The notes: generated from the sequence alone by a model not told the origin. A stretch of 64,000 nt of DNA from Pseudomonas triticifolii (GCF_014358015.1 NZ_JACONV010000002.1:1-64000); one strand, 5' to 3'. Numbered from the stretch's first letter, positions 8,139 through 17,871 are shown. Numbers and translations are program-made.

Positions 8139-8943
8139 ACGTCTTTTACTCCTTGCCGCCCTGCTCAGCGCTGGCACGGCCCAGGCCGCTGACGCGGACA
8201 CCAGCAACAAAGCCCAGCACCCTGCTACCGTGGCGCGCCAAGTGGACGCTGACGGCTTCACTCAGCCGTTGAAATCGCTGCAATTCAACCCGGGCCTGGA
8301 CCAGCGTGAGTTCGAGCGTGCGTCCATCAATGCCCTGGAAGTCTACGACCCGCTGGAGTCCTGGAACCGCCGGGTCTATCACTTCAACTACCGCTTCGAC
8401 GAGTGGGTATTCCTGCCGGTCGTGAACGGCTATCGCTACGTGACGCCGGGCTTCGTGCGCAGCGGTGTCAGCAACTTCTTCAGTAACCTGGGCGACGTTC
8501 CCAACCTGCTGAACAGTCTGCTGCAGTTCAAGGGCGAACGCTCGCTGGAGACCACCGGCCGCTTGTTGCTCAACACCACCATCGGCATCGCCGGCCTGTG
8601 GGATCCGGCGACCATGATGGGGCTGCCGCGCCAGAGCGAAGACTTCGGTCAGACGATGGGCTTCTATGGCGTGCCTGCAGGCCCTTATCTGGTGCTGCCA
8701 CTGTTCGGTCCATCCAACCTGCGTGACACCGGCGGGCTGCTGGTCGACTACAGCGCAGAAACGCAGATCAACTTCCTGAACGTGGCTGAAGTCAGCAGCG
8801 ATCACCCGGAGATCACCGTGCTGCGGGCCGTCGACAGACGCTACGTGACCAGCTTCCGCTATGGTCAGTTGAACTCGCCTTTCGAGTATGAAAAGGTGCG
8901 CTACGTCTACACCGAATCGCGCAAGTTGCAGATCGCCGAATAA
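8131..8943 (+). CDS. MlaA/VacJ-like outer-membrane lipid protein lacking the lipobox
   Basis: A 270-residue MlaA/VacJ family protein. Canonical family stretches are present: YDPLESWNRRVYHFNY, FLPVVNGYRYVTP, VSNFFSNLGDVPNLLNSLLQ, NTTIGIAGLWDPA, DFGQTMG and LPLFGPSNLRDT. MlaA works with OmpC-type porins to remove phospholipids from the outer leaflet of the outer membrane. Unlike typical VacJ lipoproteins this one has a signal peptide ending AQA-AD with no lipobox cysteine, and no cysteine at all, so it is not lipidated in the usual way. The start is GTG at 8131, nine bases after GGAG and inside the upstream hydrolase gene. A terminator follows. A second, lipidated mlaA is expected elsewhere in the genome. 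Confidence 0.85.
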   Translation: MAKRLLLLAALLSAGTAQAADADTSNKAQHPATVARQVDADGFTQPLKSLQFNPGLDQREFERASINALEVYDPLESWNRRVYHFNYRFDEWVFLPVVNGYRYVTPGFVRSGVSNFFSNLGDVPNLLNSLLQFKGERSLETTGRLLLNTTIGIAGLWDPATMMGLPRQSEDFGQTMGFYGVPAGPYLVLPLFGPSNLRDTGGLLVDYSAETQINFLNVAEVSSDHPEITVLRAVDRRYVTSFRYGQLNSPFEYEKVRYVYTESRKLQIAE

Positions 8944-8956
8944 GCGAAACACGCTG

Positions 8957-8994
8957 AAAAACGGCCAGCTCGATCACTCGGGCTGGCCGTTTTT
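8957..8994 (+). terminator. Rho-independent terminator after the MlaA-like gene
   Basis: AAAAACGGCCAGC / GCTGGCCGTTTTT, a 13-base perfect stem with flanking A and T runs; it can work in both directions. Confidence 0.88.
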
Positions 8995-9141
8995 GTTTGG
9001 GGATCTGACGCGAGCGTCCAGAGGCTTCAAAAAACGACCTATATATCGATCAATCCGATCAAGCCTCCCCACTATTCGAAACCATCTATCGATCCAACAG
9101 GCATACCATAGGTCCATTACCCCTATGAGGAGTGCATGTTC

Positions 9142-9996
9142 ATGGCTCAATTTCGTAAAGTCCTGTCGATCCAGACGGGCCAACCGACTTCCGATGGTGC
9201 CGGCGTGCGTCTGACGCGGGTGTTTGGCGGCCAGGGCGTGGAACAGTTCGACCCGTTCCTGATGCTCGACGAGTTTGGCTCAGACAAACCCGACGATTAC
9301 ATCGCAGGTTTTCCGCCACACCCCCATCGCGGCTTCGAAACCGTGACCTACATGCTCGAAGGCCGCATGCGCCACGAAGACCACATGGGCAACGTAGGTC
9401 TGCTGCAGGGTGGTGGCGTGCAGTGGATGACCGCAGCACGCGGCATCATCCACAGCGAAATGCCTGAGCAGGAAGAAGGTGTGATGCGCGGCTTCCAGCT
9501 GTGGCTGAACCTGCCGGGCAAGAACAAGCTGGCCGATGCCAGTTATCAGGACATCCAGCCGGAAAACATTCCTCGTCTGACCACGCAGGCAGGCGTCGAC
9601 GTGGTGGTGATCGCCGGTCAGTTCGATGACGGTCAGGTTCAACAGACCGGCGCCGTGCAGCGCCCCGACACCGAGCCCCTGTATTTCGATTTTCACCTGC
9701 CGGCAGGCAGCGGCATCAGCCCACGCATCCCGCAAGGTCACCGTGCATTGCTCTACGTGTATGAAGGCAGCATTGAGGTGCAAGGCTGCGCACAAGCGAT
9801 CGGCACTCGCCGCATGGCGCGTCTGGGCGATGAAGGCGAACTGCACATCACCAGCGAAAACGGTGCGCGCGTCCTGCTGATCGCAGGCAAACCGTTGCGA
9901 GAGCCGATCGTGCAGTATGGGCCGTTCGTGATGAACACCCGTGAGGAGATCGAACAGGCACTGCGCGATTTCCGGGATGATCGTTTGACGGCGTGA
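9142..9996 (+). CDS. Pirin family protein
   Basis: A 284-residue bicupin of the pirin family. The N-terminal cupin shows the metal-binding set HPHRGFETVTYMLEG, with further conserved segments HEDHMGN, GVQWMTAARGIIHSEMP and the C-terminal cupin. Bacterial pirins bind iron or another metal; some are quercetinases or modulate pyruvate dehydrogenase, the role here is unknown. Two ATGs are possible at 9136 and 9142; the second is chosen because the GAGGAG at 9127-9132 is then well spaced. The 140 bases upstream hold weak inverted repeats (GACCTAT at 9036, ATAGGTC at 9108) that might be a regulator site. Confidence 0.9.
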   Translation: MAQFRKVLSIQTGQPTSDGAGVRLTRVFGGQGVEQFDPFLMLDEFGSDKPDDYIAGFPPHPHRGFETVTYMLEGRMRHEDHMGNVGLLQGGGVQWMTAARGIIHSEMPEQEEGVMRGFQLWLNLPGKNKLADASYQDIQPENIPRLTTQAGVDVVVIAGQFDDGQVQQTGAVQRPDTEPLYFDFHLPAGSGISPRIPQGHRALLYVYEGSIEVQGCAQAIGTRRMARLGDEGELHITSENGARVLLIAGKPLREPIVQYGPFVMNTREEIEQALRDFRDDRLTA

Positions 9997-10061
9997 CGTC
10001 AATTGTCCCAGCCGCAAGTAACGTATGAAAAACAGGCAACCTGCTGAATAAAGGCGATTTT

Positions 10062-10088
10062 TGCGGGAGCGAGCTTGCTCGCGAAAGG
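10062..10088. repeat. Pseudomonas REP-like element
   Basis: GCGGGAGCGAGCTTGCTCGCGAA is the typical core of a Pseudomonas repetitive extragenic palindrome, with the GCGAGC/GCTCGC hairpin. It lies between convergent pirin and patatin genes. Confidence 0.7.
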
Positions 10089-10145
10089 GCCAGCGCTGAT
10101 CAACTCATGATGCGTTCGCGCTGGCCTTGCCCATCGGCACACGCC

Positions 10146-11330
10146 TCAAGGCAGCCGCAAAAACCGCTTCAACTCCGCCCCTTGAGCCATCGCGTCGTGC
10201 CGCCCCAGCTCGATCAATTCGCTGCAGTACCCCGATTCGAACAGCAGATAACTCAATACGCTGGCACCACTGGTCTTGGTCGCGCCCGGACCGCGCAGAA
10301 AGGTGCGCAGTGCAGGCGGCAGCTCGCGACGATGGCGGGCAGCGATCTCGTCCAGCGGCTGGCTCGGGGAGATGACCAGTACCTCTACTGGCGCCAGGCC
10401 TGGCTGACAACGGGCCTGTTCGTCGGGCAGTAACGCGCTGGCCATGTTCAACCGCTCAAGCAATTCGATGTCGCTTTCCAGATTGTCGATGAACGTACTG
10501 TTGAGCATGTGCCCGCTGATCTGCGCCAGGCTGGGTTGTGCGCCACTGGTAGGTCGAGAGGGCTGTTTCCTGGCCTGCAGACCACGCGGGTTGCCGCTCA
10601 CGCCGACGACCAGCACGCGGTTGGCACCCAGGTGCAGCGCGGGGCTGATGGGGGCCGACTGGCGTACTGCGCCGTCGCCAAAATACTCGTCCTCCAGCTT
10701 GATCGGCGCGAACAGCAGCGGTATGGCCGAGCTGGCGAGCAAGTGGTCCACCGTCAGTTGAGTCGGCTTGCCGATGCGCCGGTGACGCAGCCAGGGCTCG
10801 ATGGTGCCACGTCCCTGATAGAACGTGACCGCTTGCCCGGACTCGTAACCGAACGCTGTCACTGCTACGGCACGCAAGTGGTGGGCCTCGATGGCAGCAT
10901 CGATCCCGCTGAGGTCCAGTCGCTCGGTCAACAGGTCACGTAAGGGCGAGCTGTTGAGCAAGGCCACCGGAATGTTGCGGCCAAGTCCGATCATGCTGCG
11001 ACCAAAGAACCGCCCGGCCTGACGAATCACGCCCGGCCAGTCACTGCGCAGCACCTGATGGCTGCGGAACGACTGCCAGAACTCGGTCAATTGATGGATG
11101 GCGATACGAAAATGCAACGCGCCGCTGGCCAGCTTCACGGCATTGATCGCACCGGCCGATGTGCCGACGATGACGGGAAAGGGATTGGGAGAACCGGGGG
11201 GCAACAGGTCGGCAATGCCCGCCAATACCCCGACCTGATACGCGGCACGTGCGCCGCCGCCTGAAAGAATGAGCCCGGTGACAGGCTCGACATCGTTTGC
11301 AACAGGGGTCGCTACGGCGGATTCTGGCAT
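10146..11330 (-). CDS. Patatin-like phospholipase family protein
   Basis: A 394-residue patatin-domain protein. The oxyanion-hole motif GGGARAAYQVG (residues about 25-35), the nucleophile motif GTSAG and the DGA motif of the Ser-Asp dyad (FGDGAVRQ) are all present. Members hydrolyse acyl esters of phospholipids. There is no signal peptide, so a cytoplasmic or membrane-peripheral location is expected. It stands alone, convergent with pirin and 50 bases downstream of htrB on the same strand, which would allow read-through from the lipid A gene. Confidence 0.9.
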   Translation of the reverse strand: MPESAVATPVANDVEPVTGLILSGGGARAAYQVGVLAGIADLLPPGSPNPFPVIVGTSAGAINAVKLASGALHFRIAIHQLTEFWQSFRSHQVLRSDWPGVIRQAGRFFGRSMIGLGRNIPVALLNSSPLRDLLTERLDLSGIDAAIEAHHLRAVAVTAFGYESGQAVTFYQGRGTIEPWLRHRRIGKPTQLTVDHLLASSAIPLLFAPIKLEDEYFGDGAVRQSAPISPALHLGANRVLVVGVSGNPRGLQARKQPSRPTSGAQPSLAQISGHMLNSTFIDNLESDIELLERLNMASALLPDEQARCQPGLAPVEVLVISPSQPLDEIAARHRRELPPALRTFLRGPGATKTSGASVLSYLLFESGYCSELIELGRHDAMAQGAELKRFLRLP

Positions 11331-11380
11331 CTACAACTGACCTCGGTGATCAACGACGCTTTTTATTATGTTTCTGCTTT

Positions 11381-12313
11381 TTATTTATGCTTTTTGTATA
11401 GCTTCGGTTCGCCAGCAGGTCGACTCTTGAAGCGGCGATGCGCCCACAGGTATTGCGATGGGCACTGGGTGATAGCACTTTCTACCCATTGATTGATGCG
11501 CAGGCAATCGGCTTCGTCGCTCTCGCCGGGAAAATCCTGCAACGGCGGATGAATCACCAGTCGATAGCCGCTGCCGTCCGCCAGACGCTGCTGAGTGAAC
11601 GGTACGACCTGGGCGCGACCCAGCTTGGCAAACTTGCTGGTCGCCGTCACAGTCGCCGCCTGAATGCCGAACAGCGGCACGAACACGCTCTGCTTGGCGC
11701 CGTAGTCCTGATCCGGCGCATACCAGATCGCACGACCCGCACGCAAAAGTTTGAGCATGCCGCGCACGTCTTCACGTTCCACAGCCAGCGAATCGAGGTT
11801 GTGACGCTCGCGACCACGCCGCTGGACGAAGTCGAACAGGGCATTGCGGTGTTCGCGGTACATGCCATCAATGGTGTGCTGCTGGCCAAGCAAGGCCGCG
11901 CCGATTTCCAGCGTCGTGAAATGCAGGGCCATCAAAATCACGCCTTCACCCTTGTCACGTGCGTTCTGCAGATGCTCCAGCCCTTCCACGTGCGCCAGCT
12001 TCGCCAGCCGCTCTTTGGACCACCACCAGCTCATGGCCATTTCAAAGAAGGCGATACCGGTGGAGGCGAAGTTTTCCTTGAGCAAGCGCTTGCGCTCGGC
12101 AGAGGACAATTGAGGAAAACACAGCTCCAGATTGCGCGAGGCGATATATTTTCGATCAGTGGCGACCCGGTACATCACCGCGCCCAGCAGCCGACCAATG
12201 ACCAGCAGCACACGAAACGGCAACTGCACGATCAGCCACAGAAGCCCCAGCCCCAGCCATAGCGGCCAGAAACGGGGGTGAAGGAAATGGGCGTTAAAGC
12301 GCGGGCGATCCAT
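11381..12313 (-). CDS. htrB: Lipid A biosynthesis lauroyl acyltransferase (HtrB/LpxL family)
   Basis: A 310-residue inner-membrane acyltransferase adding a secondary acyl chain to lipid A. After an N-terminal membrane helix (residues about 15-40) it carries the family HX4E catalytic motif in ALHFTTLE, and downstream [12 protein letters not shown] and the VPFTQQR segment. Length equals typical LpxL. The reading frame is open to 12676, but the ATG at 12313 ([16 protein letters not shown]) is the family start. It is divergent from minC across 120 bases, an arrangement conserved in Pseudomonas. Confidence 0.93.
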   Translation of the reverse strand: MDRPRFNAHFLHPRFWPLWLGLGLLWLIVQLPFRVLLVIGRLLGAVMYRVATDRKYIASRNLELCFPQLSSAERKRLLKENFASTGIAFFEMAMSWWWSKERLAKLAHVEGLEHLQNARDKGEGVILMALHFTTLEIGAALLGQQHTIDGMYREHRNALFDFVQRRGRERHNLDSLAVEREDVRGMLKLLRAGRAIWYAPDQDYGAKQSVFVPLFGIQAATVTATSKFAKLGRAQVVPFTQQRLADGSGYRLVIHPPLQDFPGESDEADCLRINQWVESAITQCPSQYLWAHRRFKSRPAGEPKLYKKHK

Positions 12314-12433
12314 TTGGGCTTCCGTCAGAACAAAGGCCGCGCATTCTACATCGGTTCGACCGGCTTGCGGCCTGCGGGCGTTCTCGTTATAAGTCTCGGC
12401 ACTTTTAGCGACAAGCTGTTGTGTAAGCCGACC

Positions 12434-13174
12434 ATGAGCCAGATTGAATCGCAAAACCCGGAACCTGTATTTCAGCTCAAGGGCAGCATGCTTGCCATCA
12501 CTGTGATGGAGCTGGCCCGAACCAATCTTGAAGCGCTTGACCGGCAACTGGCGGCCAAGGTCGCGCAGGCGCCCAACTTCTTCAGCAATACCCCACTGAT
12601 CCTGGCGCTGGACAAGCTCGCGCCCAACGAAGGCTCGGTGGACCTGCCGGGGCTGGTGCGCATCTGTCGCCAGCACGGGCTACGCACGCTGGCGGTCCGC
12701 GCCAACCGCATTGAAGACATCGCTGCCGCCATCGCCGTCGACCTGCCCGTGCTGCCGCCGTCGGGTGCCCGCGAGCGCGTACTGGACCCGGTCGAAGCCG
12801 AGCCCCCGAAAAAGATTCCGGAAAAACCACCCGAGCCCACCATCAAGCCAACCCGCGTGATAACCGCGCCGGTGCGCGGCGGCCAGCAGATTTATGCCCA
12901 GGGTGGCGATCTGGTCGTGGTTGCACCGGTCAGCCCCGGTGCGGAACTTCTGGCCGATGGAAACATCCATGTGTACGGCCCAATGCGCGGTAGAGCGCTG
13001 GCAGGCATCAAGGGCGACACCAAGGCACGGATTTTCTGCCAGCAGCTGAGCGCCGAGCTGATTTCGATCGCCGGGCAGTACAAGGTGTCCGAAGACCTGC
13101 GCAGGGATCCGCTGTGGGGCTCGCCGGTACAAGTCAGCCTGTCCGGTGACGTGTTGAACATCATTCGGCTTTAA
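12434..13174 (+). CDS. minC: Septum site-determining protein MinC
   Basis: A 246-residue FtsZ polymerisation inhibitor. Residues about 10-100 form the N-terminal FtsZ-binding domain, a Pro-rich linker ([13 protein letters not shown]) follows, and the C-terminal beta-helix domain begins at about residue 140 with [17 protein letters not shown] and contains the conserved [14 protein letters not shown] and the MinD-binding surface. The family start [11 protein letters not shown] at 12434 was chosen over an upstream open frame. The minC to minD gap is 231 bases, unlike the tight minD-minE overlap, so minDE may have its own promoter. Confidence 0.95.
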   Translation: MSQIESQNPEPVFQLKGSMLAITVMELARTNLEALDRQLAAKVAQAPNFFSNTPLILALDKLAPNEGSVDLPGLVRICRQHGLRTLAVRANRIEDIAAAIAVDLPVLPPSGARERVLDPVEAEPPKKIPEKPPEPTIKPTRVITAPVRGGQQIYAQGGDLVVVAPVSPGAELLADGNIHVYGPMRGRALAGIKGDTKARIFCQQLSAELISIAGQYKVSEDLRRDPLWGSPVQVSLSGDVLNIIRL

Positions 13175-13405
13175 CGGATACTGCCGCAATTTTTAAAGCA
13201 TCCCTGATTCGTCGCGAAAACGTAGTAAAGGTTGTAGGAAATCCTGAGGAGCACTGCTTCTCATCCGGTATTTGAGTCGAAAGTTGCAGCGTGGAGCTCT
13301 CTTTCCGGTATCAGACCACAAGATTTCCATCATTCTTCGACTAACGCCGCGTCAAGGGATGCTCATCAGGGACTAAAAGTCCTTTTCCTCTAGGGGTGAT
13401 TCACC

Positions 13406-14218
13406 TTGGCCAAGATTCTCGTTGTTACATCCGGCAAGGGCGGTGTGGGCAAGACCACCACCAGCGCCGCTATCGGTACAGGCCTCGCACTGCGCGGCCA
13501 CAAGACTGTCATCGTCGACTTCGACGTCGGCCTGCGCAATCTCGACCTGATCATGGGTTGCGAACGTCGCGTCGTGTATGACTTCGTCAACGTGGTCAAT
13601 GGCGAGGCCAATCTGCAGCAGGCCTTGATCAAGGACAAAAAGATCGAAGGCTTGTTCGTACTTGCAGCCAGCCAGACCCGTGACAAGGACGCATTGACCA
13701 AGGAAGGCGTCGAAAAAGTCCTGATGGAGCTCAAGGAATCGTTCGAATTCATCGTCTGCGACTCTCCAGCCGGCATTGAAACAGGCGCGCATCTGGCGAT
13801 GTACTTCGCTGACGAAGCCATCGTCGTGACCAACCCTGAAGTGTCGTCGGTACGCGACTCGGACCGTATGTTGGGCCTGCTTGCCAGCAAATCCCGTCGC
13901 GCCGAAAACGGCGAAGACCCGATCAAGGAACACCTGCTGTTGACGCGCTACAACCCGGAGCGTGTCAGCAAGGGCGAGATGCTCGGCGTTGAAGACGTGA
14001 AGGAAATTCTTGCCGTCACGCTGCTTGGCGTCATCCCTGAGTCGCAAGCGGTACTTAAGGCCTCAAACCAGGGCGTGCCGGTTATCCTCGATGACCAGAG
14101 CGACGCAGGCCAGGCCTACAGCGATGCCGTTGACCGCCTGCTGGGCAAGACTGTTGACCACCGGTTCCTTGATCAGAAAAAGAAAGGATTGTTTGAACGC
14201 CTGTTCGGGAGCAATTAA
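13406..14218 (+). CDS. minD: Septum site-determining ATPase MinD
   Basis: A 270-residue ParA/MinD ATPase. It has the deviant Walker [10 protein letters not shown] (residues 10-18), switch segments [10 protein letters not shown] and [11 protein letters not shown], and a C-terminal amphipathic membrane-targeting helix ([10 protein letters not shown]). MinD recruits MinC to the membrane and oscillates under MinE. The start codon is TTG at 13406, preceded by TAGGGGTG with good spacing; no in-frame ATG is available upstream. Its TAA stop overlaps the minE ATG (TAATG). Confidence 0.97.
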   Translation: MAKILVVTSGKGGVGKTTTSAAIGTGLALRGHKTVIVDFDVGLRNLDLIMGCERRVVYDFVNVVNGEANLQQALIKDKKIEGLFVLAASQTRDKDALTKEGVEKVLMELKESFEFIVCDSPAGIETGAHLAMYFADEAIVVTNPEVSSVRDSDRMLGLLASKSRRAENGEDPIKEHLLLTRYNPERVSKGEMLGVEDVKEILAVTLLGVIPESQAVLKASNQGVPVILDDQSDAGQAYSDAVDRLLGKTVDHRFLDQKKKGLFERLFGSN

Positions 14219-14472
14219 TGAATATTTTTGACTTCTTTCGTGACCGCAAAAAAGAAAGCACGGCTTCGGTCGCGAAAGAGCGTCTACAGATCATCGTTGC
14301 GCACGAGCGTGGCCAGCGCAGTACACCGGACTACCTTCCTGCCCTGCAGAAAGAGCTGGTGGAAGTGATCCGTAAATACGTCAATATCGAGTCCGACCAG
14401 GTACAGGTCGCTCTGGAAAACCAGGGCAGCTGTTCGATTCTGGAACTCAATATCACTCTGCCAGATCGCTGA
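14218..14472 (+). CDS. minE: Cell division topological specificity factor MinE
   Basis: An 84-residue protein with the MinE membrane-targeting and anti-MinCD segment ([11 protein letters not shown], then [14 protein letters not shown]) and the C-terminal dimerisation domain ([16 protein letters not shown]). It stimulates MinD ATPase and restricts MinCD to the poles. Start codon overlaps the minD stop by one base, giving coupled translation. Confidence 0.97.
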   Translation: MNIFDFFRDRKKESTASVAKERLQIIVAHERGQRSTPDYLPALQKELVEVIRKYVNIESDQVQVALENQGSCSILELNITLPDR

Positions 14473-14562
14473 TCAGGCAGTCGCCCACGGCGGTATCGGT
14501 GCCCTCCCCAAGAGGTAACACCCTTACCGCCGTTGGCGTTTCTCGCGTTTCGAGGCCGTTGC

Positions 14563-15198
14563 ATGCCGTTGTCGAACATCCGCATCATTCATCAGGACGC
14601 TGCCGTTCTGGTGATCGATAAGCCTACCCTGCTGCTTTCCGTCCCCGGTCGTGCCGACGACAACAAGGACTGCCTGATTACCCGCCTGCAGGAAAACGGC
14701 TACCCCGAGGCCCGCATCGTCCATCGTCTGGACTGGGAAACCTCAGGCATCATCCTGTTGGCGCGCGACGCCGACACTCATCGCGAGCTGTCACGCCAGT
14801 TTCATGACCGTGAAACCGAAAAGGCCTACACCGCACTGTGCTGGGGTCAGCCTGCACTGGACAGCGGCAGCATCGATTTGCCGCTGCGTTACGATCCACC
14901 GACCAAACCGCGCCACGTGGTGGACCACGAAGCAGGCAAGCATGCGCTGACCTTCTGGAAGATCATCGAGCGCCACGACACGCATTGCCGGGTCGAGCTG
15001 ACGCCAATCACCGGTCGCTCTCACCAGTTGCGGGTGCACATGCTGTCCATCGGGCATCCGCTGCTGGGCGATGGTCTTTATGCGCATCCCGAGGCACTGG
15101 CGGCGTACCCGCGCCTGTGCCTGCACGCCAGCATGCTGAGCTTCACGCACCCTGTGACCGGCGAGCGGTTGACGTTTGAGTGCCCTGCGCCGTTTTGA
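14563..15198 (+). CDS. rluA: RluA family pseudouridine synthase
   Basis: A 211-residue RluA-type enzyme that isomerises uridine in 23S rRNA (U746) and tRNA (U32) in the E. coli model. The catalytic motif HRLDWETSGI with its Asp is at residues about 52-61; ARDADTHRELSRQFHDRETEKAY and the late GRSHQLRVHM motif follow. No S4 domain, as in RluA itself. The ATG at 14563 follows CGAGG. It lies 90 bases after minE, a position conserved in Pseudomonas, and may be read from the min operon. Confidence 0.9.
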   Translation: MPLSNIRIIHQDAAVLVIDKPTLLLSVPGRADDNKDCLITRLQENGYPEARIVHRLDWETSGIILLARDADTHRELSRQFHDRETEKAYTALCWGQPALDSGSIDLPLRYDPPTKPRHVVDHEAGKHALTFWKIIERHDTHCRVELTPITGRSHQLRVHMLSIGHPLLGDGLYAHPEALAAYPRLCLHASMLSFTHPVTGERLTFECPAPF

Positions 15199-15266
15199 TG
15201 TGAGCTTTCGCCGCCGCGTCCAATGCCTTTAAACACCACGTAACCGGCTGAAAGACGCCATCTGTT

Positions 15267-15352
15267 GCGGGAGGCGGCTTGCCGGCGATGGTATCGGTTC
15301 AGTCGCCGACAAGGCGCTTGAGGCACCGTATCGCTGGCAAGTCACCTCACGC
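15267..15352. repeat. Pair of inverted REP elements (BIME-like)
   Basis: GCGGGAGGCGGCTTGCCGGCGAT at 15267-15289 is followed at 15330-15352 by a degenerate reverse copy, ATCGCTGGCAAGTCACCTCACGC. The same unit appears in reverse at 23232-23254. Together they form a bacterial interspersed mosaic element between rluA and the aminopeptidase. Confidence 0.7.
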
Positions 15353-15446
15353 GATCCCGTATGGCGATGAAACACAGGGGTATATCCCGCGTACAGAGTT
15401 CATGGCCAATGCGGTAAACTCGCGCCATTGCTGTCTGGAGCTAGTT

Positions 15447-16736
15447 ATGCGCGAAGAGTTGAATAAAGGCCTCATCGATTTCCTCAAGGCCTCTCCTACA
15501 CCGTTCCACGCCACCGCCACCCTCGTTCAACATCTTGAAGCTGCAGGCTTCCAGCGTCTGGACGAGCGCGACACCTGGTCTATCGAAACGGGCGGACGCT
15601 ATTACGTCACCCGCAATGACTCCTCCATCGTCGCCTTTCGCATGGGCCGCCAGTCGCCACTGACCGGCGGCATTCGCATGGTCGGCGCACACACCGACAG
15701 CCCGTGCCTGCGGGTCAAGCCGCAGCCTGAGCTGCAGCGTCAAGGCTTCTGGCAACTGGGCGTCGAAGTGTACGGCGGTGCATTGCTGGCGCCCTGGTTC
15801 GACCGCGACCTGTCTCTCGCGGGCCGCGTCACCTTCCGTCGTGACGGCAAGGTCGAAAGCCAGTTGATCGATTTCAAGCTGCCGATCGCAATCATTCCCA
15901 ACCTGGCCATCCACCTCAACCGGACCGCCAATGAAGGCTGGGCGATCAATCCACAAAACGAACTGCCACCGATTCTGGCTCAGGTCGCCGGTGACGAGCG
16001 GGCCGACTTCCGCGCCCTGCTGACCGATCAACTGGCACGCGAACACGGCCTGAACGCCGACGTGGTACTCGACTACGAGCTGAGTTTCTACGATACGCAA
16101 AGCGCAGCGGTGGTCGGCCTGAACGGCGACTTCCTCGCCGGTGCACGGCTGGACAACCTGCTCTCCTGCTTCGCCGGACTGCAAGCGTTGCTCAACAGCG
16201 ATACCGATGAAACCGCCCTGTTGGTCTGCACCGATCATGAAGAAGTCGGCTCGTCTTCGGCCTGCGGTGCAGATGGCGCAATGCTGGAACAGATCGTCCA
16301 GCGCCTGCTGCCGAGCAGCGAGGACTACGTTCGCACGATCCAGAAATCGCTGCTGATCTCAGCGGACAATGCCCACGGCATTCACCCCAACTACGCCGAA
16401 AAGCACGACGCCAACCACGGACCGAAGCTCAATGCCGGGCCGGTGATCAAGGTCAACAGCAACCAGCGTTACGCCACCAACAGCGAAACCGCCGGTTTCT
16501 TCCGTCATCTGTGCATGGCTGAAGAAGTGCCCGTACAGAGTTTTGTGGTGCGCAGCGACATGGCCTGCGGTTCGACCATCGGGCCGATCACGGCCAGCCA
16601 TCTGGGCATCCGTACGGTCGACATCGGTTTGCCAACCTTCGCCATGCACTCGATTCGCGAACTGGCCGGCAGCCATGACCTTGCGCACCTGGTCAAAGTG
16701 CTCACTGCGTTCTACGCCAGCCACGAGCTGCCGTAA
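15447..16736 (+). CDS. apeB: M18 family aspartyl aminopeptidase
   Basis: A 429-residue M18 metallopeptidase that removes acidic N-terminal residues from peptides. Metal-binding segments are visible: [13 protein letters not shown] (His, Asp), [26 protein letters not shown] with the catalytic Glu pair, [12 protein letters not shown] and the final MHSIRELAG His. The ATG at 15447 ([20 protein letters not shown]) gives the family N-terminus; the open frame further upstream crosses the REP pair and is not coding. Confidence 0.93.
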   Translation: MREELNKGLIDFLKASPTPFHATATLVQHLEAAGFQRLDERDTWSIETGGRYYVTRNDSSIVAFRMGRQSPLTGGIRMVGAHTDSPCLRVKPQPELQRQGFWQLGVEVYGGALLAPWFDRDLSLAGRVTFRRDGKVESQLIDFKLPIAIIPNLAIHLNRTANEGWAINPQNELPPILAQVAGDERADFRALLTDQLAREHGLNADVVLDYELSFYDTQSAAVVGLNGDFLAGARLDNLLSCFAGLQALLNSDTDETALLVCTDHEEVGSSSACGADGAMLEQIVQRLLPSSEDYVRTIQKSLLISADNAHGIHPNYAEKHDANHGPKLNAGPVIKVNSNQRYATNSETAGFFRHLCMAEEVPVQSFVVRSDMACGSTIGPITASHLGIRTVDIGLPTFAMHSIRELAGSHDLAHLVKVLTAFYASHELP

Positions 16737-16753
16737 CGCAAAGCGTCAAAACA

Positions 16754-16784
16754 TCACGTTCGCAGGCGCTGGTCTGCGGACGTG
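16754..16784. terminator. Bidirectional terminator-like hairpin
   Basis: CACGTTCGCAG / CTGCGGACGTG, an 11-base stem with one wobble pair, in the 59-base gap between the convergent aminopeptidase and UTRA regulator genes. No long T-run. Confidence 0.5.
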
Positions 16785-16795
16785 ACGTCTTATCT

Positions 16796-17515
16796 TCAGA
16801 TATCCCGCACCATTGCGCTCACGTGAATGGCGTCATGACGCCAGTACTCCAGGTCGCAGTCGATCAGGCGGCCCTGCTGGTCGTAATTGACCCGCGCAAT
16901 ACGCAGGCCCGGACTGCCCAGCGAGACTTTCAAGGCAGACGCGGCTTCGGCATGCAACGCAGTGGGCACCATCTCGAAACGCACCTGACCGTAGCGCAAA
17001 TCGTATTGACGGGCGTATAGCTCAGTCAGCGACTGCTCCATGTCGAAGTCCAGAATCCCCGGAAAGAATTCCGGATTGAGGTAGTGCTCGACGTACAGCA
17101 CCAGACGCTGGTCGATACGTCGCGCCCGGCAAATCTGGATCACACTGGACAACGCAGGCAGCTCCAGCATCGCGCAGATTGCGGCCGACGCCGGTTGCAG
17201 GCGCGCGGAGAGAACCTGAGTCTGCGCCAGTCGTCCCTGCGCCGTGACCATGGCATGAAAGTGACTGCGACGAATCAGGTCGTAGGCCAGGCGCGGCGGC
17301 GAAATGAACCAGCCACGTCGCTCTTCGCGATACACCAGGCCTTGCGCCTCAAGCTGGACGAGCGCCTCGCGCAACGTGATGCGCGTCGTGTCGAACACTT
17401 CGCTCAGCTTGCGCTCGGCAGGCAGCTTACTGCCAGGCGGCAAGAGGCCATGCTCGATCTGCTCCTGTAGGGCATTGCAAATGGTTGTTACCGCTCGTGG
17501 CACATCTTCGCGCAT
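16796..17515 (-). CDS. GntR-type regulator with UTRA domain
   Basis: A 239-residue HutC/PhnF subfamily GntR regulator. The N-terminal winged helix-turn-helix is at residues about 10-70 (LPPGSKLPAERKLSEVFDTTRITLREALVQLEAQGLV in pieces), followed by a UTRA ligand-binding domain from about residue 90 (RRIDQRLVLYVEHYLNPEFFPG, LRIARVNYDQQGRLIDCDLEYWRHD). UTRA domains sense small molecules such as histidine derivatives or organophosphorus compounds. It is transcribed away from a six-gene transport and hydrolase operon and two matching palindrome-like sites lie in the shared gap, one only 14 bases before its own start, so it probably represses both itself and the operon. The ATG at 17515 has AGGT eight bases upstream. 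Confidence 0.88.
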   Translation of the reverse strand: MREDVPRAVTTICNALQEQIEHGLLPPGSKLPAERKLSEVFDTTRITLREALVQLEAQGLVYREERRGWFISPPRLAYDLIRRSHFHAMVTAQGRLAQTQVLSARLQPASAAICAMLELPALSSVIQICRARRIDQRLVLYVEHYLNPEFFPGILDFDMEQSLTELYARQYDLRYGQVRFEMVPTALHAEAASALKVSLGSPGLRIARVNYDQQGRLIDCDLEYWRHDAIHVSAMVRDI

Positions 17516-17528
17516 TCCGCTACCTGTC

Positions 17529-17540
17529 TGGACTAGACCA
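17529..17540. promoter_or_regulatory. Operator-like site 1 (TGGACTAGACCA)
   Basis: TGGACTAGACCA is a near palindrome placed 14 bases upstream of the UTRA regulator start. It resembles sites of PhnF-type UTRA regulators (TGG-N6-CCA). Its partner is at 17810. Confidence 0.6.
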
Positions 17541-17809
17541 GCCCTGTCATGGAGCACGCTTGTGCCCCTGTCTTCGTCATCAACCCTGCTGCCGCAAGCC
17601 TAGGCCGGGTTTATGACCGCCCGGTGACACCTTGCTTCATGATCCATGCCAAGCGCTCTGCGAACAGCCCTCAAGCCCTTGAAGGGCAAGCACTTCAGCG
17701 TGGTCTACGCTTAGCGCCAGGCACTGCCCGAAGGCAGGCAATGTGGAATCAGCCACGCTGCCCGACACGAAAATGTCATGCAAAAGGCCTAACTTGGCTC
17801 AGGTATTGC
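17541..17809. other. Intergenic region between regulator and operon, no gene seen
   Basis: Together with the two operator-like sites this makes a 356-base divergent control region. No reading frame of quality is seen; it should hold both promoters. Confidence 0.5.
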
Positions 17810-17821
17810 TGATCTAGACCA
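17810..17821. promoter_or_regulatory. Operator-like site 2 (TGATCTAGACCA)
   Basis: Ten of twelve bases match site 1 including the CTAGACCA core. It lies 51 bases before the start codon of the substrate-binding protein gene, where a repressor would block the operon. Confidence 0.6.
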
Positions 17822-17871
17822 AACCATCCGCAACGAACACTTCGGTTAAAGAAGTGCACTAGGAGCTTCGA

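Noticed and set aside
9036..9114. Regulator palindrome upstream of the pirin gene
   Set aside because: Only a 7-base inverted pair about 65 bases apart, not distinguishable from chance.
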